Shown one piece after another: positions 12,626-24,335 of a DNA stretch of 64,000 nt. The number at the start of each line of letters is the position of its first letter. Positions within the stretch are counted from its first letter, which is position 1. The stretch is from Buddleja alternifolia (lineage: Eukaryota > Streptophyta > Magnoliopsida > Lamiales > Scrophulariaceae). The notes under the pieces were generated by a model. That model was not told the DNA's origin. It ran no database searches and worked only from the letters and a program-made list of their open reading frames with translations. A program made the translations under genes and the position numbers. The stretch covers positions 50,098,645 to 50,162,644 of the forward strand of contig CM033393.1 in the NCBI GenBank assembly GCA_019426215.1. The letters are read 5' to 3'.

Positions 12626-14682
12626 TGATGGTTTGCAGACACCTCACTTTAATGCTAATTATTGAAATTTTTCTAATCTTTTTAAAATTATATAAAATAC
12701 TCCTCATGTTAAGATTTTTTTATGATCACTCGATATGTATTTAATTTTTCTTTTCAATTTTACCACTGTAAACTTTATAAATTGGCATCTTGAAGGATTT
12801 TGTTATAACTTATCAAAAATGAGGGTTTTTCTTTTGTACTTAAGTGAGGGGTTTAAGTGGGTGGGCATGTAATTCATCAAATCATATTTTGATATAAAAT
12901 CATGTGAGAGAACAAAACCTCCTTTATCAGAATTTATAAAAATTATCTGCCTTATTTTAGTTGACGGGCTTGATCAGAATTTACAAAAAATTATTGATAA
13001 ATTATTTGGTATGAACACACTTTGACTCTTGACCGCACTCATATCAAAAATTGAAAGACTCCGTTGCATTGACTCATAATTCATTGACAAGCTTCCAGAA
13101 TGAATAAACTCATATAACACGTATAGAAATTTGAATTCCAAAGGTATACCACACCGCAAGAATCAGGTTGTCCTGATAATTAAATTCATGAAAATGAGAT
13201 TTTCCAAGTAAAAACAATTTTTAACAATCTGTTTACACTTAAAAATTAAATGAGTTTTTCGAATCAAAAAGCTCAATCGACTCAGTGTATTATAAGCACA
13301 AAATAATAGGTGCAAGAACAAAAGAAGTAAACCCATTAATATTAAGACTTTATGTAACAGGGGTCCAGGCCCAATGAAGTCAATTGGATGATCTGACAAG
13401 AAGCCCAAAGAGTGAGAAGTCCGTCCAAGAGGGAGGCGCGCCAACAATAAAAGATTTTTGAAAGAGCAGTTGTGAGCAGTTCCCGAAGGCAAGGAACATG
13501 GGTTCATAGGACAGGAATATATACGAGCCGCGGGGAGAAGAAGAGACATCATCAGAATCATAATTCTACATTTTATTTTCTTAGAACTAGCGTTAGGAGT
13601 AGTTCATATCGTAAATTAGAACTAACTGTAGTGTAATTTGGTATTTGCTTATCAAGAGTTGCTGAGATTCGCCTTCTTCAAGGCTTGTATCTGCGTTTGT
13701 GTGTAATCTTCACTATCAAAGACTCTCATGGAGGTATAAATTATCCTTTTTTTAGATTTAAGCATGTGATAGGTAATTTTATCTTGACTTGAGTTTTTCG
13801 TTTGTCATTTTCATATTCGAAATCAACAACTGAAATTCAATTAAAGACTTGAACCTCCATTTAGCGAATCGAACGGCGGGGTTGAAAGATAATCTCAAGT
13901 TATCGATTATCGCGGGGCTAGGAATGAATATTCGGATTCACCTCATTCTGATTTGTTTTATCGCGAAACACACACCTATAAAGATAACTTCACCACCAAA
14001 TCTAAATAAATACGTACATATACAAATTCATGCATTTTACATGAACAAATTATATTTTATACATATGATGCACGGACACTCTGAAAAATCATCCCGTGTC
14101 GAATACACACCGTGTTCATGTTTAACTATTGAGAGAAAGAAAAAGATAAACATGGGCAGTTGTATCCGAGCTATGTCTGTTTTCTAATTTTTTTAAGAAT
14201 TGACGTCGTGTGCATACTTCATAGCATACATGTAAGTATGTGTGTGTATAGATTCTACAGATACAGATGTTCCAGCAGTTCTGCCACCCCCACCGTCCAT
14301 GAAACCTTGGTGGTCGCACTTGCATCTCTCTCTTACCCATTACATAAATATTTTTTCCATTTTTGATGAAAATTTATGCTGCCACATGGCATAAAATGCT
14401 TGTTTAAATCTCACGAAGGAATGTCTTTCCTGCAGCTAATACAAGTATACAACTTAAATTAATTTAATTACGCCAAAGAAGCATCATGGAAACATCATTA
14501 ACACGGCATTCAATTCTTACCAAACTATTTAATTAACAAAATTAATACAAGACCCGAATTAAAAACCTGTCCTTTGTACACATCACGTGGTCACATGTGG
14601 TCAATTATGCCTGAACCAAACATTTATTCATGTTCATGTTAATACTCACATTCCTCGAAGCCAACAATTCTTTAAACAATTG
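12626..14682. other. Intergenic DNA with decayed repeats, including an LTR-like stretch
   Basis: No gene is visible. About 12630-12880 resembles the internal part of the small element at 14692 (phrases around ttttaccactgtaaactttataaa) and is probably an older relative. About 13290-13745 looks like a decayed LTR: a TATA-like tatatacgag, a downstream leader-like region and ttcaaggcttgtatctgcg; I found no partner copy, so this is weak. At about 14065 a short phrase atgatgcacggacactctg resembles the left end of the element at 39113. Confidence 0.35.
14583..14602. promoter_or_regulatory. G-box plus near-repeat upstream of the GATL gene
   Basis: A CACGTG core at 14584-14589 is followed at once by a similar cacatgtgg block, each ending in GGTCA. 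It lies about 540 bases before the GATL start codon. G-boxes bind plant bZIP and bHLH factors. Whether this one is used cannot be told from sequence. Confidence 0.3.
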
Positions 14683-14691
14683 TAATAATAA

Positions 14692-14922
14692 GAGAAATAC
14701 CCCTCACTTATTATGTAATTACCAAAACTTCCCCTTACTTATTAAAAATTACCACACACACCCTCATGTTAAATTTTTTTTACAATTATACCCTTATATA
14801 TTTAACAATTCTTACAATTTTACCCTCATAAACTTTACAAAAAGACCCTTAAGGGGAATGTTGGTAATTTTCAATAATTGAGAGAGATTTTTTGTAATTA
14901 TACAATAATTGATAATTTTTCC
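14692..14922. mobile_element. Small inverted-repeat element (MITE), 231 bp
   Basis: Flanked by TAATAATAA on both sides (14683-14691 and 14923-14931), an apparent 9-bp target duplication, though it is low-complexity and could arise by chance. Internal phrases (taacaattcttacaatttta, accctcataaactttac) recur in inverted orientation in the better-preserved element at 51455-51708, which supports the call. Confidence 0.5.
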
Positions 14923-15129
14923 TAATAATAATGACAAAAGACTTTTAAAACCATTTTATTTGAACTTTCCTTGTATTCACCAAGACGCGCTTTTTACAGA
15001 GAGTTCCACACCAAATTATATGTCTATATTTGAACTTCAACCCCTTTGTTCTTAACATTAGTCCTCAACTATTTCTCTCTTCCAAACTTTCAATCTCTTC
15101 CTCAAGACAACCTAAGATCAGATCATAGT

Positions 15130-16161
15130 ATGAAACGATCTTTAATCCTAGTAACGCTTGCTCTCCTTCTGTCTTCGGCGTTCGCGATTCGATTATTACC
15201 ACAACCATCATCAGACTACATTGAAGCCCCCAAGTACTTGAATCAAAACCAATGCCAAAATCTAGTACAAAGCAGCAGTTCATTTTCTGTATGTAATCCA
15301 TCATTAATTCATGTAGCGATGACGCTTGATTCCAAATACTTGAGAGGTTCAATCGCAGCCGTCCATTCAATTCTAAAACACGCTTCTTGCCCAGAAAACA
15401 TATACTTCCATTTCATAACCTCAACTTCAACTTCATCCGACCTTAACGACGTCGTTAAATCAATATTCCCAAATTTATATTTCCATATTTACCCTTTCGA
15501 AATCGAATCAAAAGTAAAAGCCCTAATTTCTTATTCTGTTCGTCCAGCGTTAGAGGAGCCTTTAAACTACGCAAGGATTTACCTAGCTGAGATTCTTAAT
15601 CCATGTATTCACCGCGTTGTATATATAGATTCTGATACGATTGTAGTTGACGATATTGTGAATCTATTTTCGATTACATTAACCGGGTCGAGAGTGATCG
15701 GGGCTCCGGAATACTGCCACGTCAACTTCAGAAACTATTTCAACGACGGGTTCTGGGCCGACCCGGTTCTGTCGAGCGTGTTCGAAGGTAAGGACCCGTG
15801 TTATTTCAATACGGGTGTGATGGTAATGGATCTGACGAGATGGAGGCGAGGAGATTATACAACGAGAATTGAGAAATGGATGGAGATTCAAAAGGAGAGG
15901 AGGATTTATGAATTGGGTTCTCTTCCACCGTTTATGTTGGTTTTTGGTGGAGAAATAGAGGGGATTGATCATAGTTGGAATCAACATGGGCTTGGAGGGG
16001 ATAATTTGGTAAATAGTTGTCGGAGTTTGCATCCGGGTCGGGTTAGTTTGCTCCATTGGAGTGGGAAGGGGAAGCCATGGGTCAGGCTTGATGAGGGTAG
16101 ACCCTGCCCGGTGGATCATCTGTGGGCGCCTTATGATTTACATAGAATACAGAGATTGTGA
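15130..16161 (+). CDS. GATL: Galacturonosyltransferase-like protein, GT8 family
   Basis: A 343-residue, intronless GT8 glycosyltransferase of the GATL group; family members act in the Golgi or ER on pectin and xylan-related wall polysaccharides, and the exact substrate cannot be read here. The frame is open upstream, but I choose the ATG at 15130 because it starts directly at a hydrophobic leader (MKRSLILVTLALLLSSAFA) like those of relatives. The metal/nucleotide-binding DxD is in YIDSDTIVVDDI near residue 165. SLPPF near 280, HSWNQHGLGGDN near 295 and the donor-site HWSGKGKPW near 308 are family hallmarks. Length and lack of introns fit the family. The next gene unit downstream is the Copia insertion, about 340 bases past the stop codon. 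Confidence 0.93.
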   Translation: MKRSLILVTLALLLSSAFAIRLLPQPSSDYIEAPKYLNQNQCQNLVQSSSSFSVCNPSLIHVAMTLDSKYLRGSIAAVHSILKHASCPENIYFHFITSTSTSSDLNDVVKSIFPNLYFHIYPFEIESKVKALISYSVRPALEEPLNYARIYLAEILNPCIHRVVYIDSDTIVVDDIVNLFSITLTGSRVIGAPEYCHVNFRNYFNDGFWADPVLSSVFEGKDPCYFNTGVMVMDLTRWRRGDYTTRIEKWMEIQKERRIYELGSLPPFMLVFGGEIEGIDHSWNQHGLGGDNLVNSCRSLHPGRVSLLHWSGKGKPWVRLDEGRPCPVDHLWAPYDLHRIQRL

Positions 16162-16499
16162 ATATCAAATTGGTTAAAGCTGATATTTAGTGTTAACAAT
16201 TCATTCATTTTTTATTTATTCTTTTTGTAAATGAAAAATACAGAGACTTATTAAGTTGGGACGAAAAATGAATGTAATATTCGTAGCAGGGAGTATTTTT
16301 GTAAATCCCGTGTATTGGCATTCTTTGTAACACAATGTTGCGCTACATTTTGATTTTTGAGATCAATTGAAAATAAAGGATTCGGTTTTGAATTTGAATC
16401 TGAAACGTGATGTTTGGAACTGGATTGTTTAAAAACCCTTCATGGAAACTATTATTTACTTTCTTTCATTTTTTTTGGTATCCCACCGAATGTCGGGCC

Positions 16500-16973
16500 T
16501 GTTAGTAAATTTTATAGCCCCAGATCTTTGAACTTCATGATAATCACGTAATAAATATTAAATCGGAAGCGTACCTGAATCAGCCATATCAGATTAATTC
16601 TTGAATTCTTGAGTCTTCGCGGTTGGTCTTCCAAATCAATACGTAGTCCTTTGAGTTTCTCTAGGAGTCTCTCAATTCTCTCTGAAGATGGGGAATCAGA
16701 AGAATAGAACAACACGAATGATTTGGGGACCACAACCCTTTTATAATAAGTTATTATTCTTATTTCCAATTTAGCCCATCATAAAAGATGAAATAAAATA
16801 ATTGGCTTCTACACATAATATCCCATAAAATCCCGTATTTTCCTTGATTGCTTTAAAACCCAAAATACCATATATCTTAATTGATCACATAATCTTGGTT
16901 CAATTAATATGATGACTATTAATACACGACTTTCACATATTGCCCATATATAGATTGGATTCTAAATCCAACA
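16500..16973 (-). repeat. 3' LTR of the Copia element
   Basis: 474 bases, from TGTTAGTAAA to AATCCAACA on the plus strand. It pairs with the copy at 22751-23224 with about nine base differences. As the element is on the minus strand, this left copy is the downstream LTR. Confidence 0.95.
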
Positions 16974-16986
16974 ATCTCCCACTTGG
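16974..16986 (-). other. Polypurine tract of the Copia element
   Basis: Read on the minus strand, the bases just before the 3' LTR are aagtgggagat, a purine-rich tract in the place where plus-strand DNA synthesis is primed in LTR retrotransposons. Confidence 0.75.
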
Positions 16987-17403
16987 GCTATATGTGTCAC
17001 CTTATAAACCGTGTATTAAATAACCTTATGAGTACTCCAAATTTCGTCATCATTACCTTAAGCAATTTTCCAAACAATCCGGTCCATCAATTATACCAAC
17101 ATAGGATCAAAGCGGCTTTCATCACATATAATCGTGACTAAACCTATCAATGGTCACGTATATTGATATAACCAAATGACATGGATCAAGTACGGATGTG
17201 TAGCATGAAAATTACATGCCATGCGATCCTAGCATGCATATTTTCAACTGGTCCTCCCTTAAACCTTAGTGAGATCATTCAAACACGTTCAGAGATAAAC
17301 ATAAACCATAAACTTAAATTCCGGAATAACTAAAATAACCATAAACCAAATAACCAAATACAAATGTCTACAACCAAAAGCAAATAAAAGACACAAACTC
17401 CCA

Positions 17404-20400
17404 CTAAAACTGAATATCCTCAAGTGCTACCACACCCATATGAGCAGTGTGCTCATGAAAGACCTTGGGTGGTAACCCTTTAGTAAGCGGATCCGCAACC
17501 ATGGAGTTTGTACCTATATGTTCTATAGACATCTGCCCACTCTGAACTCTTTCTTTCACAACTAAGAACTTGATTTCTATATACTTAGACTTCGTCGAGC
17601 TCCTGTTGTTATTGGAATACAACACTGCAGACTTATTGTCACAGAATATCTTAAGTGGTCTTTCTATACCATCTAAAATTCGTAGCCCAGTGACAAAGTT
17701 CCTCAGCCATATTCCATGATTGGATGCCTCATAACACGCTACGAACTCTGCTGCCATGGTGGAGGAGGCTACGAGTGTCTGTTTAGCACTTTTCCATGAA
17801 ATGGCTCCTCCAGCAAGCAGGTAGACATAGCCTGAAGTGGATCTTCTACTATCAACGCATCCAGCGAAATCAGAATCAGAATAGCCTATGATCTCCAATT
17901 GATCTGATTTCTTGTATGTGAGCATGTATCCCTTTGTTCTTTGTAAATACCGCATGACTCTCTTGGCTGCTTTCCAGTGATCCATTCCTGGGTTACTTAA
18001 ATATCTCCCTAACATCCCAACAATATACGCAATATTCGGACGCGTACATACCTGAGCATACATTAGACTCCCTACAGCCGAAGCATAAGGAATCTTCTGC
18101 ATTTCCTTAGTTTCAAAGTCACTCTTGGGGCATTGACTTAAACTAAACTTATTTCCCTTAGCAACAGGGGTGTCTCCTGGTTTACAATCTTGCATGCCAA
18201 ATCTCTGAAGAACTTTCTCGATATAACTCTTTTTGTGACAATCCAAGAATACCCCGAGATCGATCTCGGTATATCTGGATCCCTAATACAAAAGAGGCGT
18301 CACCAAGATCTTTCATCTCAAAGTTCTTAGCTAGAAATTTCTTGGTTTCGCACAACATGCCTATGTCGTTGGTGACAAGCAATATATCATCGACATACAA
18401 GATTAAAAAGGTATACTTACTCCCACTGAACTTGTGGTACACACAATCATCTGCTATATTCATCTCAAAACCGAATGAGCTGATAACTTGATGGAACTTG
18501 TGATACCATTGACGAGATGCTTGCTTAAGCCCATAGATGGATTTCTTTAATTTGCAAACCATTTTCTTTGAATCTCCCGATACAAAGTTTTCTGGTTGCA
18601 CCATATAAATCGTCTCTTCAATGTTACCATTGAGAAACGCAGTCTTAACATCCATCTGATGTAGCTCAAGATCTAAATATGCCACCAATGCCATTATTGT
18701 CCTGAAAGAGTCTTTCGATGAAACCGGAGAGAAAGTCTCTTTATAATCGATGCCTTCTTTCTGTGTAAAGCCCTTAGCAACAAGACGTGCTTTGTACCTT
18801 TCAACATTGCCTTTCGAATCCCTTTTGGTCTTAAATATCCATTTGCAACCAATAGGTTTCGCACCTTCTGGCAATGGAACCAGGTCCCACACGTCATTGT
18901 CCATCATGGACTTTATCTCTTCATTCATAGCATCGATCCACTTTTGAGAGTTAGTACTTTCCATGGCTTGATGGGAGTTGATTGGATCATCTTCCATCAC
19001 TCCAATATCAAAATCATGTTCTTGAAGAAACACAATATAATCATCCGAAATTGCATTCCTTCTCTCTCTAGTGGATCTCCTTAATGGCATTAGTTCTTGA
19101 GGTTGTAGAGTTTGTTCTTCTGGAACGACCTGAACAGGGAGTTGATTGATATTGTCTTGATCCGGAGTTGCTTCTGGAATAATGTCAGGTATGGAAGCCT
19201 GATCCTGATCATTATCAATAGCAACTTGAGGAATATCTACATATTCTTCCTCAAAGACAAAATCATTAGCCCTTTCACCCCCCGCAAACTCAACATCCTC
19301 AAAGAACCGGGCATTACCCGTCTCAAAAATAAACTTGGTAGTGGGATCATAAAACTTGTAACCCCTGGATCTCTCAGAGTATCCAATAAAGTAACAATTG
19401 ACAGTTCTGGAGTCCAGTTTCTTTTCATTTGGCCTGTAGGGCCTTGCCTCAGCTGGACATCCCCAAATGTGTAAATGCTTTAAACTAGGCTTCTTGTCTG
19501 TCCAAAGCTCATAAGGGGTCTTTGTAGTTGCCTTAGTTGGCACTCTATTGAGTATATACACTGCGGTCTTTAGAGCTTCTCCCCAGAGTGATTGAGGTAA
19601 GGTAGAATGACTGATCATACTCCTCACCATGTCCTTAAGCGTTCTGTTTCGTCTCTCAGCAACACCATTCATGGTCGGAGACCCTGGCATAGTGTACTGT
19701 GGAACGATACCGCATTCCTCTAGGAATTTCGCAAATGGACCTGGACGTTGTTCACCTGAACCATCATATCTACCGTAGTATTCACCACCACGGTCAGATC
19801 TAACGCTTTTGATTCTTTTGCTGAGTTGATTTTCAACTTCAGCTTTGTAATTTTTGAACACGTCCAGTGATTGCGATTTTTCATGAATGAGATAAAGATA
19901 GCCATATCTTGAATAGTCGTCTATGAACGTGATGAAATATTGTTGACCATTCCAAGAAGCCGAAGGGAATGGTCCACAAATATCCGTGTGAACAAGTTCT
20001 AAGACCTCTACTTTTCTGTTGGCATCAAATCTCCTAACATTTGTTTGTTTTCCCTTGATGCAGTTAACACATGCATCAAAATCATTGAAATTAAGGGAAT
20101 CGAGAATACCGTCGGACACAAGTCTCTCTATTCTCCTTTTGGAGATATGACCTAATCGCTTGTGCCATAACGAAGCTGAATTCTCGCTGGTTAATTTTCG
20201 CTTAACACCTCGAGTACCAACATGCAAGGATTCTTCCAATGAGGCAATTGTATCTAACAAGTATAGATTATCATAAACCGACAAGGAACCAGATCCAACC
20301 AGTTTTGAATTTTGAAAAAGATCAAATTTTCTATTTCCAAAAGAACAAGAATAACCGAATTTGTCTAATGCAGAAATGGAAACTAAATTTCGTCTAAAAG

Positions 20401-21487
20401 ACGGCACAACGAAAGTCTCAATCAAATCCAAATAAAATCCAGTTCTAAGTAATAATCTAAAATGTCCTATTGCCTCTACTTCAGCCGTCTTGCCATCTCC
20501 AACATAGATGTGTCTTTTACAATCACTGGGCCTTCGGCAGCTCAGGCAACCCTGCATGGACACACTGATGTGAGTTGTTGCACCTGAATCTATCCACCAA
20601 GTGTGTCCAGGTACAGAAGTTAAATTAACCTCAGAACAAACCAAACTAAGAAGCATACCTTTCTTAGCACGCCAAGCGTGGTAGTTGGTGCAATCCTTCT
20701 TTCTTTTGTGGATTTTCCTTTTGTCCTTAAAAGTGTTGGCTATATGAGCACTTTCAGTCTTCTCTTGCTTCAACCTTTCCTCTTCTTGGACACAGTGAGA
20801 GATGAGCTCATTTAGGGACCATGAGTCCTTTTGACAGTTGTAGCTCACCTTAAACTGACTGAACTGTGCCGGAAGAGAAATTAAAACCAGATGCACTAAC
20901 AAGTCCTCGGATAAATCCAACTTGAGTGCTTTAAGTTTTGAAGCAAGATGAGACATCTCCATAATGTACTCCCTTAAGTTCCCAGTGCCCTTATACCTCA
21001 TAGAGATAAGGTTTGCCAAGAGTGTACTAGTTTTAGCCTTTTCATTCTTAGCAAACCTTTTCTCGAGGTCATCAAGGAACTCCTTTGCCGTATTCACCAT
21101 TTCAGACATAGTGCCCCTGAATGCTTCTGGGATGACACGCTTTATGATCATAAGACTTATGCGATTGGACTTCTCCCACTTTTCCATCTCCCTCTTAGCA
21201 TCAGAGGTACTCTCAGCAGTAAGATCAGCGGGTTTAGGAAGTCTCAACGCAAGGTCTAGATCCATGACTCCGAGAGTGATCAACAAACTCTCTTGCCATG
21301 CCTTAAAATTCGTGTCATTCAACATAGGTATGGAATTTATACTAGCAGAGATATTTGCAGCAGAACCAGAAACTGAACAAAGAACATACAAACAATAAAA
21401 CAAACTCACATAAGTACCAAAAAATAAACATATAATATCAAATAAAGGCAAAACCCCATCACAAGATACCGGGCACAACACTAACAT
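17404..21487 (-). pseudogene. Copia gag-pol with a frameshift in pol
   Basis: Two overlapping frames (about 18182-21487 and 17404-18246) together code a Copia polyprotein. In order: gag-like region with [14 protein letters not shown]; protease with [12 protein letters not shown]; integrase with [10 protein letters not shown] and the GPFP and SDRGGEYYG catalytic blocks; reverse transcriptase with YVDDILLV; and RNase H with SDSDFAGC and ADPLTKGLP. The frame changes near 18235-18250, just after GLSQK, so the RNase H end is out of frame. The gag zinc knuckle, normally CX2CX4HX4C, is reduced to a basic stretch before [13 protein letters not shown]. The first 50 or so residues of the longer frame look like leader sequence, and the true gag start is probably near 21330-21390. 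Confidence 0.9.
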
Positions 21488-22736
21488 TTAGTCTTTGGAC
21501 AGAAATATTAATTTGTAAATGGTATTCTTGGATTAGTAATCAAATATTGACGATAAGTCATGTCAAACAATTGATCTTCCTTTGGGCCGATCCATTGTTC
21601 ACATATAAACCAAATAATCGCCACATATTTATCACTACAAGTACATATGTAACCCAATTAAGCAATGACCTTCCTTTGGGCTGATCAAATACTCGCATAG
21701 ATTACACACACAAATCCTTTTAACATCCAAAATCAAGTTAATCTCCACAAGAGAGGTTACTTTGGCAACATCTTGTTTCAATTAAATCAATTTCAAATGT
21801 TATACATCTCAAAAGAGACAATTGAGCCAATATTTGAATCTTAAGTCCATAATTTGCATGTATCAAAATACTTGACAGTAAAAGATACACACAAAACATG
21901 TAACATAAACTTTAACTCGTAAATAATCCTTTTAGTAGAAAGTGTTATCTTAATTAAAAGAATATAGTCTTGCCTTTGTTTCTACACACAGGCCTGAATA
22001 AATTTACATATAAACATGAATCTCAATTTATGCAAACTTTGACAAAAGAATCGTAAATTATAAGACATAAGCAACACCATACATAACTCATCATGATTCA
22101 ATTTGACCAAAAAAAATAAAAAATTGATTTGGCCAAAAGTTATTATGTAAACTGGCAGCAAGTGTCTTAATTCAAACAGAAGCATTAGAATTACATGGAT
22201 TAGAGATTTGCAAATTCCAACTTCCTTTATGGAAGAATCAGACTTAATATATGAACATATATACAAAGACCGATTCCATACAGCAAAAAAACAAACAAAC
22301 TAATATTTACTATGCTTAATCCCAAATAACATGAATTAACTTGAATCCTTAATCTATATGCATAGAATAAACAAAATAAGAAAACCCATACTTAATTAAC
22401 CACCATAAGTACTATGTTCAATGAAGTTAATTAAGGCACTATCCAATTATAATTGTCGAAAGCAATAGAATTGCAATTCTCTCCGTGAATATGACGGCAA
22501 TTGAGTTGTGGCAGAAATTGATACCATCTATTCACGGAACTTTCGGCATAACAACGATTTTAGAAATTACTTATCATATGAAATCATCGACCGTGATTTG
22601 TCGGCGGTTACCAAAGCAAAAATATAATTCACCAACCGAATCTCAAAACATGAATTGCAGCGGAAACAATAAATTCTCAAGATTCAACCGTATTATTCAT
22701 AAACTTAATCGAATAATCATGAGTTCTTTAACCAGG

Positions 22737-22748
22737 GCTCTGATACCA
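22737..22748 (-). other. Primer-binding site of the Copia element
   Basis: On the minus strand this reads TGGTATCAGAGC, starting two bases after the 5' LTR. It is the classic complement of the 3' end of plant initiator methionine tRNA, used by many Copia elements to start reverse transcription. Confidence 0.95.
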
Positions 22749-22750
22749 CT

Positions 22751-23224
22751 TGTTAGTAAATTTTATAGCCCCAGATCTTTGAACTTCATGATAATCACGT
22801 AATAAATATTAAATCGGAAGCGTACCTGAATCAGCCATATCAGATTAATTCTTGAATTCTTAAGTTTTCGTGGTTGGTCTTCCAAATCAATACGTAATCC
22901 TTTGAGTTTCTCTAGGAGTCTCTCAATTCTCTCTAAAGATGGGGAATCAGAAGAATAGAACAACACGTATGATTTGGGGACCACAACCCTTTTATAATAA
23001 GTTATTATTCTTATTTCCAATTTAGCCCATCATAAAAAAAGAAATAAAATAATTGGCTTCTACACATAATATCCCATAAAATCCCGTATTTTCCTTAATT
23101 GCTTTAAAACCCAAAATACCATATATCTTAATTGATCACATAATCTTGGTTCAATTAATATGATGACTATTAATACACGACTTTCACATATTGCCCATAT
23201 ATAGATTGGATTCTAAATCCAACA
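22751..23224 (-). repeat. 5' LTR of the Copia element
   Basis: 474 bases with the same ends as the left copy, TGTTAG to CCAACA. It would hold the promoter for minus-strand transcription of the element. The region between it and the gag frame (about 21490-22736) is an AT-rich leader without a clear gene. Confidence 0.95.
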
Positions 23225-23405
23225 GGGCCAATTTTTGCGCACCTCGATTAATCCCTGCTCGCGGTGCGTGGATGCCACTGGTCAAGCATTATTTTGACAA
23301 CAATCCTGAGAGCACACCAGGTTGACCCCAAATTGTCCCAGTGGAAGCCTTATACCAAACTATCACTGGGTCAAGAGACTTGGTTCAAATTATTATTTAC
23401 TTTCT

Positions 23406-24088
23406 ATTGAGTGCGTCCAACAGTTACGCGTTACAAATAAATTGAAACGTGGTGGAAATAATGTAGTAAACATATGAAATTACAAAATTGAAGAAAACAA
23501 GAAAACATTACACTATTTTTGTATTTTGTGAAAAATGCTATATATCACCTATCAAGCCTGCACCACTTTATCATTGACTTTTGATACGATAATATACTGT
23601 TTTATTATAGTAATGGCAAATCACTCAAAGTCAACACTCAACAACTACATTGATTAAATGTAATTATTATCAAAACTATAGAAGTGATAACGATGGTGAA
23701 TCAAAGAGGTGATAGGTACCATCACCCATAATTCAAGAATAATTTGGGTAAATGGATACATTGATCTTTCCATCCATCGTACCTTGCTAACAGCCATGAG
23801 TTAACTTTCTTTCAACATTTTAAGTTGGATAGATTGACAGATTATTTTCTAACATACTTCGTGTAAATGGACGCATTATTTTCTTTCAAATTTTCCTTGG
23901 TTGCAAGTTGCAACCATTGTTGCATTTCAAGTCTGCGAAAATATTATGAGAAATTAATAGTTCAGACTTTGTCAAAAATTTATTTTTAGCAATGCTGGAA
24001 TTGAACTTGATAGAATAAGGGGGGCCTGTAGTGTAGGACCAACATTTGGTAGAATCGAAATTAATTTGTTGATTCTAGAGTTTGCAAG
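23406..24088. other. Intergenic, no feature seen
   Basis: AT-rich sequence between the Copia/SINE complex and the next SINE. I see no gene, and no repeat that I can define. Confidence 0.4.
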
Positions 24089-24103
24089 GACAAGACAATA
24101 AAT

Positions 24104-24320
24104 GTCCCCAAGAGTTGGCCGAGTTGGTTTGGTAGGGTATTTCCTACCAAGCTAACCCGTGTTCAAATCGCTCTGGGGACATGAGCCCGTCATACAAGAT
24201 TTTCCTAGTGCGGCTTACCTCCCTCATGTGGTTTGCGAGCTATTGCATGAGGACGGAGTTTACCCAAAGCGCATCTTCGGGTAGCGACTGCGGGTCCTTA
24301 GTTACCAAAAAAAAAAAAAA
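24104..24320 (+). mobile_element. tRNA-derived SINE, 217 bp
   Basis: Starts gtccccaagagttggccgag and ends in a run of fourteen A. A perfect 15-bp target duplication, gacaagacaataaat, flanks it (24089-24103 and 24321-24335). A box A-like tggccgagttgg and a box B-like gttcaaatc lie about 50 bases apart near the 5' end, as in tRNA-derived SINEs. Length, tail and duplication all agree. Confidence 0.9.
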
Positions 24321-24335
24321 GACAAGACAATAAAT

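Larger units (their letters stand above)
16500..23224 (-). mobile_element. Copia LTR retrotransposon, nearly intact
   Basis: A 6.7-kb element read on the minus strand. Both LTRs are 474 bases, start TGTTAG and end CCAACA, and a perfect 5-bp target duplication GGGCC flanks the whole (16495-16499 and 23225-23229). A primer-binding site, a purine-rich tract and a gag-pol frame in the order protease, integrase, reverse transcriptase, RNase H all follow the Copia layout. By eye the LTRs differ at about nine positions (near 2%), so the insertion is fairly young. A frameshift in pol and a reduced zinc knuckle suggest it no longer works by itself. Confidence 0.96.
16465..23391 (-). mobile_element. 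SINE-like retroposon, split by the Copia insertion
   Basis: Two pieces, 16465-16499 and about 23225-23391, join into one element of about 200 bases once the Copia is removed. The outer flanks carry the same 15 bases, tattatttactttct (16450-16464 and 23391-23405), a target duplication of retroposon length. A T run at the left end marks an A tail, so the element reads on the minus strand. Its body closely matches a second copy at 55224-55394. I did not find a clear RNA polymerase III box A, so SINE-like is the safe term. Confidence 0.75.

Noticed and set aside
15679..16119. 146-codon minus-strand frame
   Set aside because: It is antisense to the conserved GATL catalytic region and has no recognisable features.
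24104..24180. Possible tRNA gene, because box A and box B-like motifs are present
   Set aside because: It does not fold as a full cloverleaf by eye, and the A tail and 15-bp duplication show that it is the head of a SINE.
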